Below are positions 8,099 to 17,144 of a stretch of 64,000 nt of DNA, one piece after another. The translations under genes were made by a program, and so were the position numbers. Below the pieces are notes generated by a model. That model was not told the origin of the DNA. It did no database searches and saw only the letters and a program-made list of their open reading frames with translations. Source of the stretch: TMP-86 sp964247385. GTDB lineage: Bacteria > Pseudomonadota > Gammaproteobacteria > Steroidobacterales > Steroidobacteraceae. Position 1 is the first letter of the stretch, and each line of letters opens with the position of its first letter. Location of the stretch: contig CAXTUB010000013.1 of NCBI GenBank assembly GCA_964247385.1, positions 1-64,000 on the forward strand, given 5' to 3'.

Positions 8099-9295
8099 AT
8101 GAAGATGGCTTTGATCGCAGACACTTATCCGCCTCTGCGCACGTCTGGTGCCATTCAAATGCGAGACCTTGCAATGGAACTATCGTCTCAAGGCCATGCG
8201 GTCACGGTCATCGTTCCATCGCAGTCTTGCGCAGAATCTTGGAATCTGGAAAGCACCGATTCCGTAAGGGTACTGCGCCTGAAGATCCCATCTACCAAAG
8301 ATCTAGGCTATTTGAAGCGAACTATCAATGAAAGCAGAATGCCGTTCATAATGAGGTCTCGGCTCAACAAGAGCCCGCTGCGAGCCGAGCGATGGGATGC
8401 GGCAATCTGGTATTCGCCCTCGATTTTTCTCGGACCAGTCGCGAAATTCATCAAATCGAAAGGCAGGTGCAAAGGCTACCTTATTCTGCGAGATATTTTT
8501 CCAAAATGGGCTGTTGATATGGGTTTGCTCCGAAAAGGTCTAGCCTATGGATATTTCAAGCTCGTCGAGAGATACCAGTATTCCGTGGCCGATATTATCG
8601 GTGTGCAGTCGGCTTCGAATCTAGACTATCTGGCCGCATGGTCGGGACGCCAAGGAAGACGGGTAGAAATTCTTAATAACTGGTTAGCGGAGTCGCCATT
8701 ATCAGGTTGCAGGATTGTGATGTCGAAGACGAGATTGGCGGGGCGTAAGGTGTTCGTGTACACCGGGAACATGGGAGTTGCGCAAGGTGCCGAGTTTTTA
8801 GTCGACCTCGCCACGCGTTTTAAGACACGGACCGACGTCGGTTTTTTATTCGTGGGTCGCGGGAGTGCAGTGCTGCATTTGAAGGAGCTTGTGGAAACCC
8901 GCGGGCTCGACAACACGTTATTTCATGAAGAGATAGATCCTCATGAGATACCGGGACTGTTATCGCAATGCTACGTAGGGATGATTGCGTTGGATCCACG
9001 ACATAAGACTCATAACTTTCCAGGCAAGTTTCTAGCGTACATGCAGGCAGGCATACCAGTATTGGCTCGACTGAATGCGGGTAACGACCTGACCACTTTG
9101 ATCAATGAAAGCGGGGTGGGGCTAGCATACGTCGGCAACGAAATTGAGGAGTTGCGCGCATATGCCGCGCGTTTGTGTGACGACCCCGTGATGCACGACG
9201 TAATGGCGGAAAAAGCACGCGAGCTTTCGAGGCGAAAGTTCTCGGCCGCTATAGCCGCTTCGCAGATACACGCCGCCCTCACGCAGCCGACATGA
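8099..9295 (+). CDS. WbuB-like family 4 glycosyltransferase
   Basis: A 398-residue GT-B glycosyltransferase. The N-terminal acceptor domain begins MALIADTYPPLRTSGAIQM and includes the ILRDIFPKWAVD segment typical of WbuB-type L-fucosaminyl transferases. The C-terminal donor domain has FVYTGNMGVAQG and a late segment (NFPGKFLAYMQAGIPVLA) carrying the nucleotide-sugar site. WbuB-family enzymes add 6-deoxy-L-hexosamines, fitting the adjacent UDP-L-QuiNAc or L-FucNAc genes. The ATG at 8099 lies 4 bp after the epimerase stop and has AAGGTGAG just upstream; an earlier start at 7964 would overlap the epimerase and adds no family-like sequence. It overlaps the next gene by 4 bp (ATGA). The exact donor is inferred. 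Confidence 0.85.
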   Translation: MKMALIADTYPPLRTSGAIQMRDLAMELSSQGHAVTVIVPSQSCAESWNLESTDSVRVLRLKIPSTKDLGYLKRTINESRMPFIMRSRLNKSPLRAERWDAAIWYSPSIFLGPVAKFIKSKGRCKGYLILRDIFPKWAVDMGLLRKGLAYGYFKLVERYQYSVADIIGVQSASNLDYLAAWSGRQGRRVEILNNWLAESPLSGCRIVMSKTRLAGRKVFVYTGNMGVAQGAEFLVDLATRFKTRTDVGFLFVGRGSAVLHLKELVETRGLDNTLFHEEIDPHEIPGLLSQCYVGMIALDPRHKTHNFPGKFLAYMQAGIPVLARLNAGNDLTTLINESGVGLAYVGNEIEELRAYAARLCDDPVMHDVMAEKARELSRRKFSAAIAASQIHAALTQPT

Positions 9296-10155
9296 GGATT
9301 CTTATACTAGGCACAGGGGGAATGCTCGGAAGCACCGTATTTCGGTTTTTTTCCAGTGATCGCGATCACGAAGTTTTCGGGACCGCCAGAAGCTCTTCGA
9401 ATCGTGAGTTCTTCGATTTAGAGTCTCGCCAGCGTATACACGTCGGCGTCGATATCTTGGAACCTTCATCCCTGGTGCGCACTCTTGCGTCAACTCGCCC
9501 GGACGTCGTCATCAATTGTATTGGTATCGTCAAACAACTGTCGGAGGCAAAGCGACCAGAAACCGCTATTCCGGTTAACGCTTTATTTCCGCACGAGCTC
9601 GCCAATCTTTGCCGGCTCGGAGGTGCCAGGCTGATTCATGTGAGTACGGATTGCGTGTTCTCGGGCAGGAAGGGAAACTACGTGGAAAGTGATTTTGCAG
9701 ACGCGGACGATCTGTATGGAAGATCGAAGTTTCTCGGAGAAATCTGCGAAGACGATGTCATTACAATGCGCACCTCAATTATCGGGCATGAATTGAGTGG
9801 CGCGCATGGTCTGATCGACTGGTTCCTGTCGCAATCAGGCGAGGTAAAGGGATTTCGCCAAGCAATATTTTCAGGGCTACCCACCGTTGAGTTGGCACGG
9901 GTGATTGGTGAACATGTTCTGTCGAATCGGATGCTTTCGGGGGTCTATCACGTGGCAGCTAGCCCCATCAACAAATACGAGCTATTAAAGTTAGTTGCAG
10001 AACAATACGAGAAGAAGATCAGAATCGAGCCGGACGACACCCTGAAGATAGACAGGTCGCTGAATGCGGCCAAGTTCAATACTGCGGCGGGCTACAAGCC
10101 GCCAGCTTGGACGGAGCTTGTTCGTCGCATGTACGTTGCACGGAATCGCAAATAA
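9292..10155 (+). CDS. RmlD-like sugar-nucleotide reductase (WbvR type)
   Basis: A 287-residue short-chain dehydrogenase/reductase of the RmlD group. It opens with the Rossmann motif ILGTGGMLGS, has HVSTDCVFSG and the catalytic YGRSK (Tyr-x-x-x-Lys). Such enzymes reduce a 4-keto sugar nucleotide with NAD(P)H. It lacks the C-terminal cupin domain that CapF/FnlB proteins use for UDP-L-FucNAc, so it looks more like WbvR. WbvR reduces the 4-keto intermediate to UDP-L-RhaNAc before C2 epimerisation. It overlaps the glycosyltransferase by 4 bp, and its TAA overlaps the start of the next gene by one base, so all four genes are coupled. Substrate is inferred from family and context. Confidence 0.85.
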   Translation: MRILILGTGGMLGSTVFRFFSSDRDHEVFGTARSSSNREFFDLESRQRIHVGVDILEPSSLVRTLASTRPDVVINCIGIVKQLSEAKRPETAIPVNALFPHELANLCRLGGARLIHVSTDCVFSGRKGNYVESDFADADDLYGRSKFLGEICEDDVITMRTSIIGHELSGAHGLIDWFLSQSGEVKGFRQAIFSGLPTVELARVIGEHVLSNRMLSGVYHVAASPINKYELLKLVAEQYEKKIRIEPDDTLKIDRSLNAAKFNTAAGYKPPAWTELVRRMYVARNRK

Positions 10156-11168
10156 TGACTGGGATGTTTACTGACAAATGCTTGCTGATCACAGGCGGAA
10201 CAGGTTCATTTGGTAATGCCGTTCTCAAGCGCTTTCTTAAGAGCGAACTTGCAGAAATTCGGATCTTTAGTCGTGACGAGCTGAAACAAGAGCAAATGCG
10301 CGTATCGTTCGGCGAGCCGAAGCTGAAGTTCTATATCGGCGACGTGCGAGACTACGACAGTGTTTTTGGGGCAATGAAGGGCGTGAACTACATTTTTCAC
10401 GCTGCTGCGTTGAAACAAGTGCCATCGTGCGAGTTTTATCCTATGGAGGCGATCAGAACAAACTGCCTAGGGACGGAGAACGTAATGAACGCCGCGATTG
10501 CCAATAGGGTTGAGAGGGCGGTTTTCCTTAGTACAGACAAAGCAGTTTATCCGATCAATGCGATGGGGATTTCCAAGTCTATGATGGAGAAACTGGTTAT
10601 CGCAAAGTCGCGCGGCAGGGAAAGCAACGAAACTGTTCTTTGCGTTACTCGATATGGAAATGTGATGGGTTCTCGCGGTTCTGTGATTCCTCTTTTTGTC
10701 GATCAAATGAGGCAAGGTAGGCCAATTACGGTCACTGATCCCCATATGACACGGTTTCTTATGTCACTTGAGGAATCGGTGGAGCTCGTAATTTATGCAT
10801 TCGAGCACGCTAATCAAGGTGACATTTTTGTTCAAAAGGCGCCTGCGTCCACGCTTGATGTGCTCGCAAATGCACTGAAGAAAATTCTAAAGTCCGATGC
10901 TTCGATTCGAGTTATCGGTACTCGACATGGGGAGAAACTCTACGAATCGCTCATCTCGCGGGAAGAAATGGCCAAAGCTCAGGATCTCGGGCGCTATTAC
11001 CGCATCCCCTCGGATAATCGAGACTTGAACTACAACAAGTATTTTGTGGAGGGGGAGCCGAGGATAGCGGAGTTCTCGGACTATACCTCTCATTCAACTC
11101 AGCGACTCGATGTTGAAGGCGTGATTCATTTATTACGCGATCTTGATTGTATTCGATCCCCTCCATAG
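10155..11168 (+). CDS. UDP-GlcNAc 4,6-dehydratase (5-inverting), CapE/FnlA/WbvB family
   Basis: A 337-residue soluble SDR. It has the cofactor loop LITGGTGSFGN and the signature STDKAVYPINAMGISKSMMEK, where Met replaces the usual catalytic Tyr in the YxxxK motif, as in short CapE/FnlA dehydratases. It would convert UDP-GlcNAc into the L-configured 4-keto-6-deoxy intermediate, the first step toward UDP-L-QuiNAc or UDP-L-FucNAc. The start is the ATG overlapping the preceding TAA (TAATG); an upstream start at 10107 is embedded in the previous gene. Its last 43 bp overlap the 3' end of the convergent polymerase gene, an unusual arrangement with no terminator space. Confidence 0.87.
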   Translation: MTGMFTDKCLLITGGTGSFGNAVLKRFLKSELAEIRIFSRDELKQEQMRVSFGEPKLKFYIGDVRDYDSVFGAMKGVNYIFHAAALKQVPSCEFYPMEAIRTNCLGTENVMNAAIANRVERAVFLSTDKAVYPINAMGISKSMMEKLVIAKSRGRESNETVLCVTRYGNVMGSRGSVIPLFVDQMRQGRPITVTDPHMTRFLMSLEESVELVIYAFEHANQGDIFVQKAPASTLDVLANALKKILKSDASIRVIGTRHGEKLYESLISREEMAKAQDLGRYYRIPSDNRDLNYNKYFVEGEPRIAEFSDYTSHSTQRLDVEGVIHLLRDLDCIRSPP

Positions 11169-12700
11169 ATTTGGCGTCTGCGCTTGCTCCAAAAACCACC
11201 CGCCCCTCTCCAACACACTAGAATCAGTAGTGTAAAGAACGCGGGCTTTAGGAAATTTCCAATTTCCTGTCGCACCGTCGTAACCAATGGCCACAGCATC
11301 GTGCTACAAAACACAAGCGCCCAGCGATTCTGCGGGAGCGAAAGAGAGTCAAGCCTCGCGAATCCATACCCCAGTAACACGAAGAATATGACTACACCTA
11401 CATAGCCGAAATTCAAATAGGGTTCGCCAATGGCCGTGAAACCCACCCCCTCGCCGACGTCAAATTTTTCGGGAGCGACTCTGTAGGTAAGCCAATCGGC
11501 TGGCCGAAGGTTTTGAATGGATTCGACGTTCGTTAAGGAGTTCTGCGTGCCACTCGCGCGGTCCGACCGTCGCATTGTCGGAAGGAGATTTGGCAAGCAT
11601 GATCTCACCGCGAGCCAATACGATTGCCCGAGACGGTAGCTGTCTTGGCGAGGGACAAGGCGGATTACTTCACCAAGGAGCGCTCCGGTCTGCCCCATCG
11701 TCCAAAGTGAGTCCTGCACAGTAGCGTGGTGAACTGACTCCGCAATTGCCGTCGAGTCGATGTCCTTATAGGAGTCGACATTTCGGAGACTTCCGGCCGC
11801 AGATATCGCGATCAAGACCAATATTATCGAGCCGAGCGCAAGCGAATGCGGGATTCTTCGGCCAGTCTTCGTCCAAACGATTGCCCCCACTAGCATCGGG
11901 AACAAAGCGGCTGAACGATACCCGGAAAGCAGAATCAATCCGCAGCCTACCAGGGCGATCCCTGCAGCGTACCACCTTTGACTTCTGGTCCCCGCCCCTA
12001 CCACCATGGCTATAATGGCGGACGGAAAGACCATGAGCAAAACCCCGAGCCCACGAGTGTCCCCGACTCCCCGAAAAAAGTCGACGCGCGAGTAATTCAG
12101 AAGATTGCCAAAGCTTGCGATTGCCAGCCCTAAGCATGCCAGCGACGCAATAAGAAGGCCAACGCCATCTTGAAAGAGCAGCTTGAGATTCTTTCTCGAC
12201 TCGGGCCGAAGTTGACTGAGAGCGCGTTCTCGAGGCGAAGTACGGAGAGGCCACGAAAATCCAAGCCCGAAACTCCCAAGCGCAAGCAGCGTGCACCAGC
12301 CTGCCTGCCTAAACCATTCTTGCTTAGCGGGAACTTGTAAACCGGAGTCCGCGAAAAACCCAAATGCGTCCGGAACTATGATCCCAAGGTGAAAAAGTGC
12401 CAGCGTGACAATGTACGTGGATGTAAAAAGATAAAGGGTTCTAAAATACAAATAGGAACCGGCAAAGTAGCATGTAAACCAGATGCCAAATGCGTAAGCA
12501 ATTTCTGATTCCCATGCAGAGGTGTAGCTGCTGACCGAGTTGAGCTCAAACAACGAGAGCGCCATCAGCGCAACGCTACTCGATAGGAGAATGAATCGTG
12601 CCGTGCTCGTTGCGCCGCGGGCGGGCGCGTGACCTGTCCGCCGAAGGAACTCTGAAGCAGCCACAAGTCTCGCCGGAATTTTTGGCGAGGAACGTCGCAT
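11126..12700 (-). CDS. Wzy-like O-antigen/EPS repeat-unit polymerase
   Basis: A 524-residue integral membrane protein with roughly a dozen hydrophobic segments and a large polar loop between about residues 300 and 430 (containing DSYRLGQSYW and GVGFTAIGEPYLNFG). The glycine-rich GEPYLNFGYVG motif followed by membrane helices is typical of Wzy polymerases. These join lipid-linked repeat units on the periplasmic face. No other polymerase candidate is present, and Wzx, chain-length and export genes surround it. The family is poorly conserved, so the call rests on topology, this motif and context. Its C-terminal codons overlap the convergent dehydratase gene by 43 bp, and it is 9 bp downstream of the Tat-exported hydrolase gene, so the two are probably one transcript. 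Confidence 0.75.
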   Translation of the reverse strand: MRRSSPKIPARLVAASEFLRRTGHAPARGATSTARFILLSSSVALMALSLFELNSVSSYTSAWESEIAYAFGIWFTCYFAGSYLYFRTLYLFTSTYIVTLALFHLGIIVPDAFGFFADSGLQVPAKQEWFRQAGWCTLLALGSFGLGFSWPLRTSPRERALSQLRPESRKNLKLLFQDGVGLLIASLACLGLAIASFGNLLNYSRVDFFRGVGDTRGLGVLLMVFPSAIIAMVVGAGTRSQRWYAAGIALVGCGLILLSGYRSAALFPMLVGAIVWTKTGRRIPHSLALGSIILVLIAISAAGSLRNVDSYKDIDSTAIAESVHHATVQDSLWTMGQTGALLGEVIRLVPRQDSYRLGQSYWLAVRSCLPNLLPTMRRSDRASGTQNSLTNVESIQNLRPADWLTYRVAPEKFDVGEGVGFTAIGEPYLNFGYVGVVIFFVLLGYGFARLDSLSLPQNRWALVFCSTMLWPLVTTVRQEIGNFLKPAFFTLLILVCWRGAGGFWSKRRRQIYGGDRIQSRSRNK

Positions 12701-12709
12701 TAAGTCAGT

Positions 12710-13681
12710 TCAACTCGTTCCTTGAATCTCTACACTTGAGGGCGTCTGAGGTCGCCTGGCGTAGTCCTGTATGACGCGATCAAATTCCTCGAACCACACC
12801 ACGTGGGTGTAATCCACGCTCGCGCCATAGTAAGAACCCAGAGCGAGAACTTGATTCAGATTGCGTCGAACCGTATCCTGATCTGTCGGATTCGCCAGCT
12901 TTGCCAAGTACATATCCATGCTTGGCTGACTATGCCCTGCAAACGATGCGAGTTCAGTCAAGATTTCTTCAGGACGGCCTTCGTTCATTTCCCCATTAAG
13001 CCCTGCCCAATTCTCGCGGCAATTTCCGATTAGTATCGCTTTCGGCAACTCTCTGCGAACGTCAAGTAAGACTCGCTGCAAACCCTCTCGCATTTTCTCG
13101 CGCGTGTCGGGATCTGCGCTTGCCTTAGGAAAAATTGTGCAATTATCGAGAAAAATTCCGTCAAATGGATATGAAGACAAAACTGCTCTACAGGCGTCCG
13201 TAAAACGGTCGGCGAACTCTGACGTGCGAGGATCATAGAGGCGACGGCGCACTCGCCCCTCGGTGATAACTGCGTCGCTACCATTAGGTAAGCGGCACCA
13301 CGAGTTGGTTGCCTTACGCAGCAAATCATGCCCGGGGCCTGGGACAAAACTCTCTTCATGTACCGCCTGATAGCCTAAAAGAACAATCGCCGAATTCAAC
13401 TGAGTAACGCTATCTCGCCAGGCTTTGAAAATTCTTCGATCATCTTGTGGAACAATTGCTAATGGGTATCGAGCGACCATCGCTTCCTGCCCCTCTTGGC
13501 CCGGCGCGTTCGGAGTAATATAGGCCACGCAATACAGCGGGGCGACTGGCAGCCGTGGATTTTGCAACTTGCTGGCTTTCGTTGTCCCCCACGGCGCGGG
13601 CGAAGATCGGGCGGGCACCGCGCCTGAGACAGCTAAACCTCCGAGCGAACTCACAAATCGTCGGCGGGATATAGCTACCAT
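12710..13681 (-). CDS. Tat-exported putative glycoside hydrolase (TIM-barrel, GH114-like)
   Basis: A 323-residue protein. The N-terminus has a twin-arginine signal, SRRRFVSSLGGLAVSG, so it should fold in the cytoplasm and cross to the periplasm by Tat. The body carries YPFDGIFLDNC, resembling the strand-end acidic motif of TIM-barrel polysaccharidases such as the endo-alpha-1,4-polygalactosaminidase group. A second conserved-looking stretch is AILIGNCRENWAG. A role in trimming or remodelling the polysaccharide is inferred from the motif and from its position immediately upstream of the polymerase. The ATG at 13681 was preferred over the GTG at 13690 because it puts the Tat motif close to the N-terminus. 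The family assignment is tentative; an uncharacterised exported protein is the alternative. Confidence 0.62.
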   Translation of the reverse strand: MVAISRRRFVSSLGGLAVSGAVPARSSPAPWGTTKASKLQNPRLPVAPLYCVAYITPNAPGQEGQEAMVARYPLAIVPQDDRRIFKAWRDSVTQLNSAIVLLGYQAVHEESFVPGPGHDLLRKATNSWCRLPNGSDAVITEGRVRRRLYDPRTSEFADRFTDACRAVLSSYPFDGIFLDNCTIFPKASADPDTREKMREGLQRVLLDVRRELPKAILIGNCRENWAGLNGEMNEGRPEEILTELASFAGHSQPSMDMYLAKLANPTDQDTVRRNLNQVLALGSYYGASVDYTHVVWFEEFDRVIQDYARRPQTPSSVEIQGTS

Positions 13682-13915
13682 AGCGCGCACTCTTTGCTGG
13701 GGGCAGACTATTCTAGCGACCTTTCGACCACCTCAGCGTGAAAATCGGAGTGCGCTCGTGGCTTAGTGTAAGAAGTCGTTTGAATAAGGGGCAATGCCGT
13801 TCTTAAATTTGTCACTGGGAATGAGGTTTTCTTCTCCGGTATCTCTCGTTTACCGCTTGTCTGTGAATTCTTTGTTTTTCGAACGGATCGAATTGACACT
13901 CTTAAAGATCCCTCA

Positions 13916-14656
13916 GTGCGGGACTATGCCTTGTCGCGAGTTAGCAACGGAAATTGGACCTCGAAGCAAACTAATTCGAAGCGTTTCGCTAGCCTTGATC
14001 GACTGGCCTGTTCACTAATCGCGAAGCATGCCGCTTTCGACATTCATGACGTGGGCGTTTCAAGTGGCATCACTTCTTTGGAGTTCCACGATGAGCTTCG
14101 TGCCTTACGGGTTCCCGTAAGACTCACTATTTCTGACAAGTACTCCGTTTATTACGCAACGGGATCGCTCCCGATTTGCATTTGGGATGCGGAAGGCGAA
14201 GCTATCGAATATTATTTCTGCGGCGTTCTGGCAAAGAATAAAGTCTCCAGAAGTTTTCCTCTCTCAAAACTCTTATACCGATTTTTGTCAAGCCGGGTGC
14301 GCCGGGCTGGAGAAGAGCGTCGGTTTGCATTGCTGCATGCAGAGGTGCTCAAACGAATCAACTGCGGTGCCATTCGTTTCATCGACTACGACATAATGAC
14401 ACCGCTGTCCGAGGAGTTTTCATTCATCAGGTGCATGAATCTACTTAATGTTAGCTATTTTTCTGAGGCTGAGATTCGGAAGGCTCTTAAGAATCTGATT
14501 TCCGGCTTGCGGACTGACGGGATCTTGCTCTTGGGCAGCACTTTAAGCGCCGGAGAGAACGCCGCGGGTTTCTATTTGAAGACCAATAGGGGACTGAGAC
14601 TTCTTGAGAGTTGTGGTGGAGGAAGTGCTATTAATGATCTGGTTTTATCTATCTGA
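13916..14656 (+). CDS. Methyltransferase-like protein (class I SAM fold), function unknown
   Basis: A 246-residue protein. The region DIHDVGVSSGITSLEFHDEL resembles the SAM-binding motif I of class I methyltransferases. The C-terminal part (FSFIRCMNLLNVSYFSEAEI, then a segment ending GILLLGST) is similar in pattern to CheR-type methyltransferases. It lies 2 bp before wzx, so a role in modifying the polysaccharide or its precursor is plausible but unproven. The GTG at 13916 has no convincing Shine-Dalgarno. The frame stays open and protein-like back to 13784 without any ATG, GTG or TTG, which hints at a lost or unusual start. Confidence is high that it is coding and low for function. Confidence 0.6.
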   Translation: MRDYALSRVSNGNWTSKQTNSKRFASLDRLACSLIAKHAAFDIHDVGVSSGITSLEFHDELRALRVPVRLTISDKYSVYYATGSLPICIWDAEGEAIEYYFCGVLAKNKVSRSFPLSKLLYRFLSSRVRRAGEERRFALLHAEVLKRINCGAIRFIDYDIMTPLSEEFSFIRCMNLLNVSYFSEAEIRKALKNLISGLRTDGILLLGSTLSAGENAAGFYLKTNRGLRLLESCGGGSAINDLVLSI

Positions 14657-14658
14657 AG

Positions 14659-16017
14659 ATGTCGCGATACAACAAGGAAGTGGCCATTGAGAAAGGCGCG
14701 AAGCTGTCAGCGCCTAGCTTGACTCAAAGGTTTGCAAGAGGTGTAAGTTGGAATGTTGTTCTGGCGCTCGCAAACCAAGGTAGCTCGTTTGTCGTAAGCA
14801 TCCTTCTGGCAAGCGAGCTAGGTCGCCGGACATTCGGACAGTTCGCGGTTGTACAAAGCACTCTTGTCACCATTTCTGGGATCGCGCAGGTTGCTACTGG
14901 CATCACAGCCGCGAAGTTTGTTGCTCAGAATCGTGTCAATCAAAAGGAGGCTGCGGCAGACATCATTCGACTCTGTCAGTCCTTTACCTTTTTCACAGGT
15001 CTGGTTGGCGGTTGCACGCTAATTTTAGCGAGTCGGGAGTTATCGCATACGACGCTTGGCGCGCCGGAACTCAGCTCCGGATTCGTTGTGGCAGCCGGAG
15101 CCGCAGTCTTCTTAACGATGAACGCGAGCCAGCTAGGCGCTCTTGCTGGTCTAGAGGCGTTCAGGGCCTCCGGAACCAGCGCGCTTCTTACTGGTGTAAG
15201 TCATGTGTTGTTGTGCGTGGCCGGAGCGAGGAGGTTCGGTTTACAGGGCGCTTTTCTCGGATTGCTTGCTAGTTCCTTGCTTCGGTGGGCCATATTTCGC
15301 TACGTATTGCGGCGCGCGGCTCGACAGCATGGAATCGTGATTGGTCGCGCGAAAAGCGGAACCCAGCGTACGGTAATCATGACATTTGCCTTGCCTGCAG
15401 CACTCTGCGGAATCTCATCCATGATATCTATGTGGCTTGGGAATGTTTTGCTGGCTCGCCAAGCACATGGCTTTGATCTGGTGGCGTTGTATGCTGCTGC
15501 TTTCCAGCTCAGATTGGCGGTAATTCTCTTGCCGATGCTCTTCAACGGCGTTGGAATATCCCTGCTAAATTTTCACCAAGGTCTAAGAGACGAACTTGGC
15601 TATCGCCGGGCTTATTGGGTTAATGTCAAGATTGGTGTGGCTACCACGCTGATCGGAGCCATTATCATGGCGCTGTTAGGCCGGCCGCTACTTAATCTGT
15701 ACGGAAAAGGTTTCGAAGGAGCGTTTCCAATTCTTAACATTCTTTTGGTTTCGGCGGCATTAGAAGGGGCAGCGGCAAGTGTGTTTCAATCTCTTATGAG
15801 TCGAGGTCGAATGTGGCTTGCGCTATTTTCAATCGTATTACCTAGAGATTGCCTCTTTGTCGTGGCTGCCTTTGGGCTAATACCCATCTATGGCGGTATT
15901 GGCCTAGCGCTCGCTTCTTCAATCGCATGGTTACTCGGTTCAATGTTGACTCTATTCGTGTCGCGGAAAGTGGGGCTGACACTTGGATACGATGCCTGCC
16001 CAAAGACTGGGCGCTAG
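14659..16017 (+). CDS. wzx: Wzx-type oligosaccharide flippase
   Basis: A 452-residue membrane protein with about 12-14 hydrophobic helices. It begins with a short polar tail and the pattern TQRFARGVSWNVVLALANQG, typical of the polysaccharide-transport (MOP/PST) superfamily. FGQFAVVQS in the second helix and the arrangement of six-helix halves also fit Wzx. It would flip the undecaprenyl-linked repeat unit to the periplasm for polymerisation by the Wzy-like protein. It starts 2 bp after the methyltransferase-like stop. Downstream the next glycosyltransferase starts about 11 bp after the stop; a longer upstream frame overlapping wzx exists but is not family-like. Confidence 0.9.
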   Translation: MSRYNKEVAIEKGAKLSAPSLTQRFARGVSWNVVLALANQGSSFVVSILLASELGRRTFGQFAVVQSTLVTISGIAQVATGITAAKFVAQNRVNQKEAAADIIRLCQSFTFFTGLVGGCTLILASRELSHTTLGAPELSSGFVVAAGAAVFLTMNASQLGALAGLEAFRASGTSALLTGVSHVLLCVAGARRFGLQGAFLGLLASSLLRWAIFRYVLRRAARQHGIVIGRAKSGTQRTVIMTFALPAALCGISSMISMWLGNVLLARQAHGFDLVALYAAAFQLRLAVILLPMLFNGVGISLLNFHQGLRDELGYRRAYWVNVKIGVATTLIGAIIMALLGRPLLNLYGKGFEGAFPILNILLVSAALEGAAASVFQSLMSRGRMWLALFSIVLPRDCLFVVAAFGLIPIYGGIGLALASSIAWLLGSMLTLFVSRKVGLTLGYDACPKTGR

Positions 16018-16028
16018 GCGGGGTGTCT

Positions 16029-17126
16029 GTGGGAGCGAGTTCGCTAGTGCGACCCCTCCGAGTTCTTCATGTAATTCATTCTCTATCAGGCGGGGGAGCC
16101 GAGAGGCAGCTCAAACTTCTGGTCGCATATGCAGATAGTAGCCATTGCGAAATGGCAGTGTTTTTCGTAAAACGAAACGAAGCTCCCACCCCCTGGAATT
16201 GCAAGCTTTTCGAATCTAAAAGCAAGGCTCGCATCAACATCGGCAGCGCACGATACTTGACGAAAGCGATCAAGGCCTTCAAACCGGACTTAATTCACGT
16301 GTGGTTACCGCCAGTCGTGACGATACCCGCGATGTTGTTGGCAAGAATATTCGGCATCCCCTGCGTCTTTTCTTATCGAAGCGCGATGTCAATCCGCCGT
16401 TTCCGACAGATTCCCGAATATCTATGCGCACTAGTTAGCGCCGCAAGAATCGCGGCGAATAACGACGTCCGTCAATGTACTGCTCCCTATCGATATCTCT
16501 ATCGGGTAAAGCGAGGAGTTGTAATAGAAAATGGGGTCGACATGGGATTGCTAGCGGGTTCGCATCAAGGATTTGCTTACCGTCCTGATCGGCTCAAGAT
16601 CCTCTTTGCTGGAAGGATCGTCAAAGAAAAAAATTGGCGGACGCTTATTGATGCGGTGGTGCTGCTTCCGCACACGTTGGATTGGCATCTGACAATCTGC
16701 GGCGATGGAAACCAACGCGAAGAATTGTTGACCGAGATCACAACGAGCTTGGCTTCGTCGCGCATAACTTGGGCCGGTTTTCAAGCAAATCTGCCTGAAC
16801 GCATGCGAGATGCGGACGTGTTCGTTCTGCCTTCCCTTTATGAGGGCACATCGAATGCATTACTTGAGGCTCTCGCAATTGGTACCCCTTGTGTCGTCTC
16901 AGACATTCCCAGTCATCGCGCCATAGAGGCGAACGCTGCGTGCTTTCGCATGTTCGCTCCGACTTCGTCCCGCGCGCTCGCAGATGCGCTCGCTGACGTG
17001 GTAAACAATCCGGAAGGCACTCGGAAGTTCTCGCGTGCTGGGCTTGTACTTGCAAGGCGCCATTCTCCGAGAACCATGGCCCAACGATATTGCGATCTGT
17101 ATCGGTCGACCGCGTTGGCAAATTAA
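16029..17126 (+). CDS. Family 4 glycosyltransferase
   Basis: A GT-B enzyme of about 365 residues. The N-terminus RVLHVIHSLSGGGAERQLK is the standard GT4 glycine loop. The C-terminal domain has LFAGRIVKEKNW and the E-x7-E region EGTSNALLEALAIGTPCV, where the retaining nucleotide-sugar contacts lie. It would add one sugar of the repeat unit at the cytoplasmic membrane face. Start choice is uncertain: the frame is open back into wzx (15849), but the GTG at 16029 follows a G-rich GGCGGGG, and the GTG at 16047 is an alternative. It is the last gene of the rightward block and meets a leftward glycosyltransferase gene 18 bp away, with no clear terminator. Confidence 0.85.
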   Translation: MGASSLVRPLRVLHVIHSLSGGGAERQLKLLVAYADSSHCEMAVFFVKRNEAPTPWNCKLFESKSKARINIGSARYLTKAIKAFKPDLIHVWLPPVVTIPAMLLARIFGIPCVFSYRSAMSIRRFRQIPEYLCALVSAARIAANNDVRQCTAPYRYLYRVKRGVVIENGVDMGLLAGSHQGFAYRPDRLKILFAGRIVKEKNWRTLIDAVVLLPHTLDWHLTICGDGNQREELLTEITTSLASSRITWAGFQANLPERMRDADVFVLPSLYEGTSNALLEALAIGTPCVVSDIPSHRAIEANAACFRMFAPTSSRALADALADVVNNPEGTRKFSRAGLVLARRHSPRTMAQRYCDLYRSTALAN

Positions 17127-17144
17127 TAAATGCGGGTATCAGAT

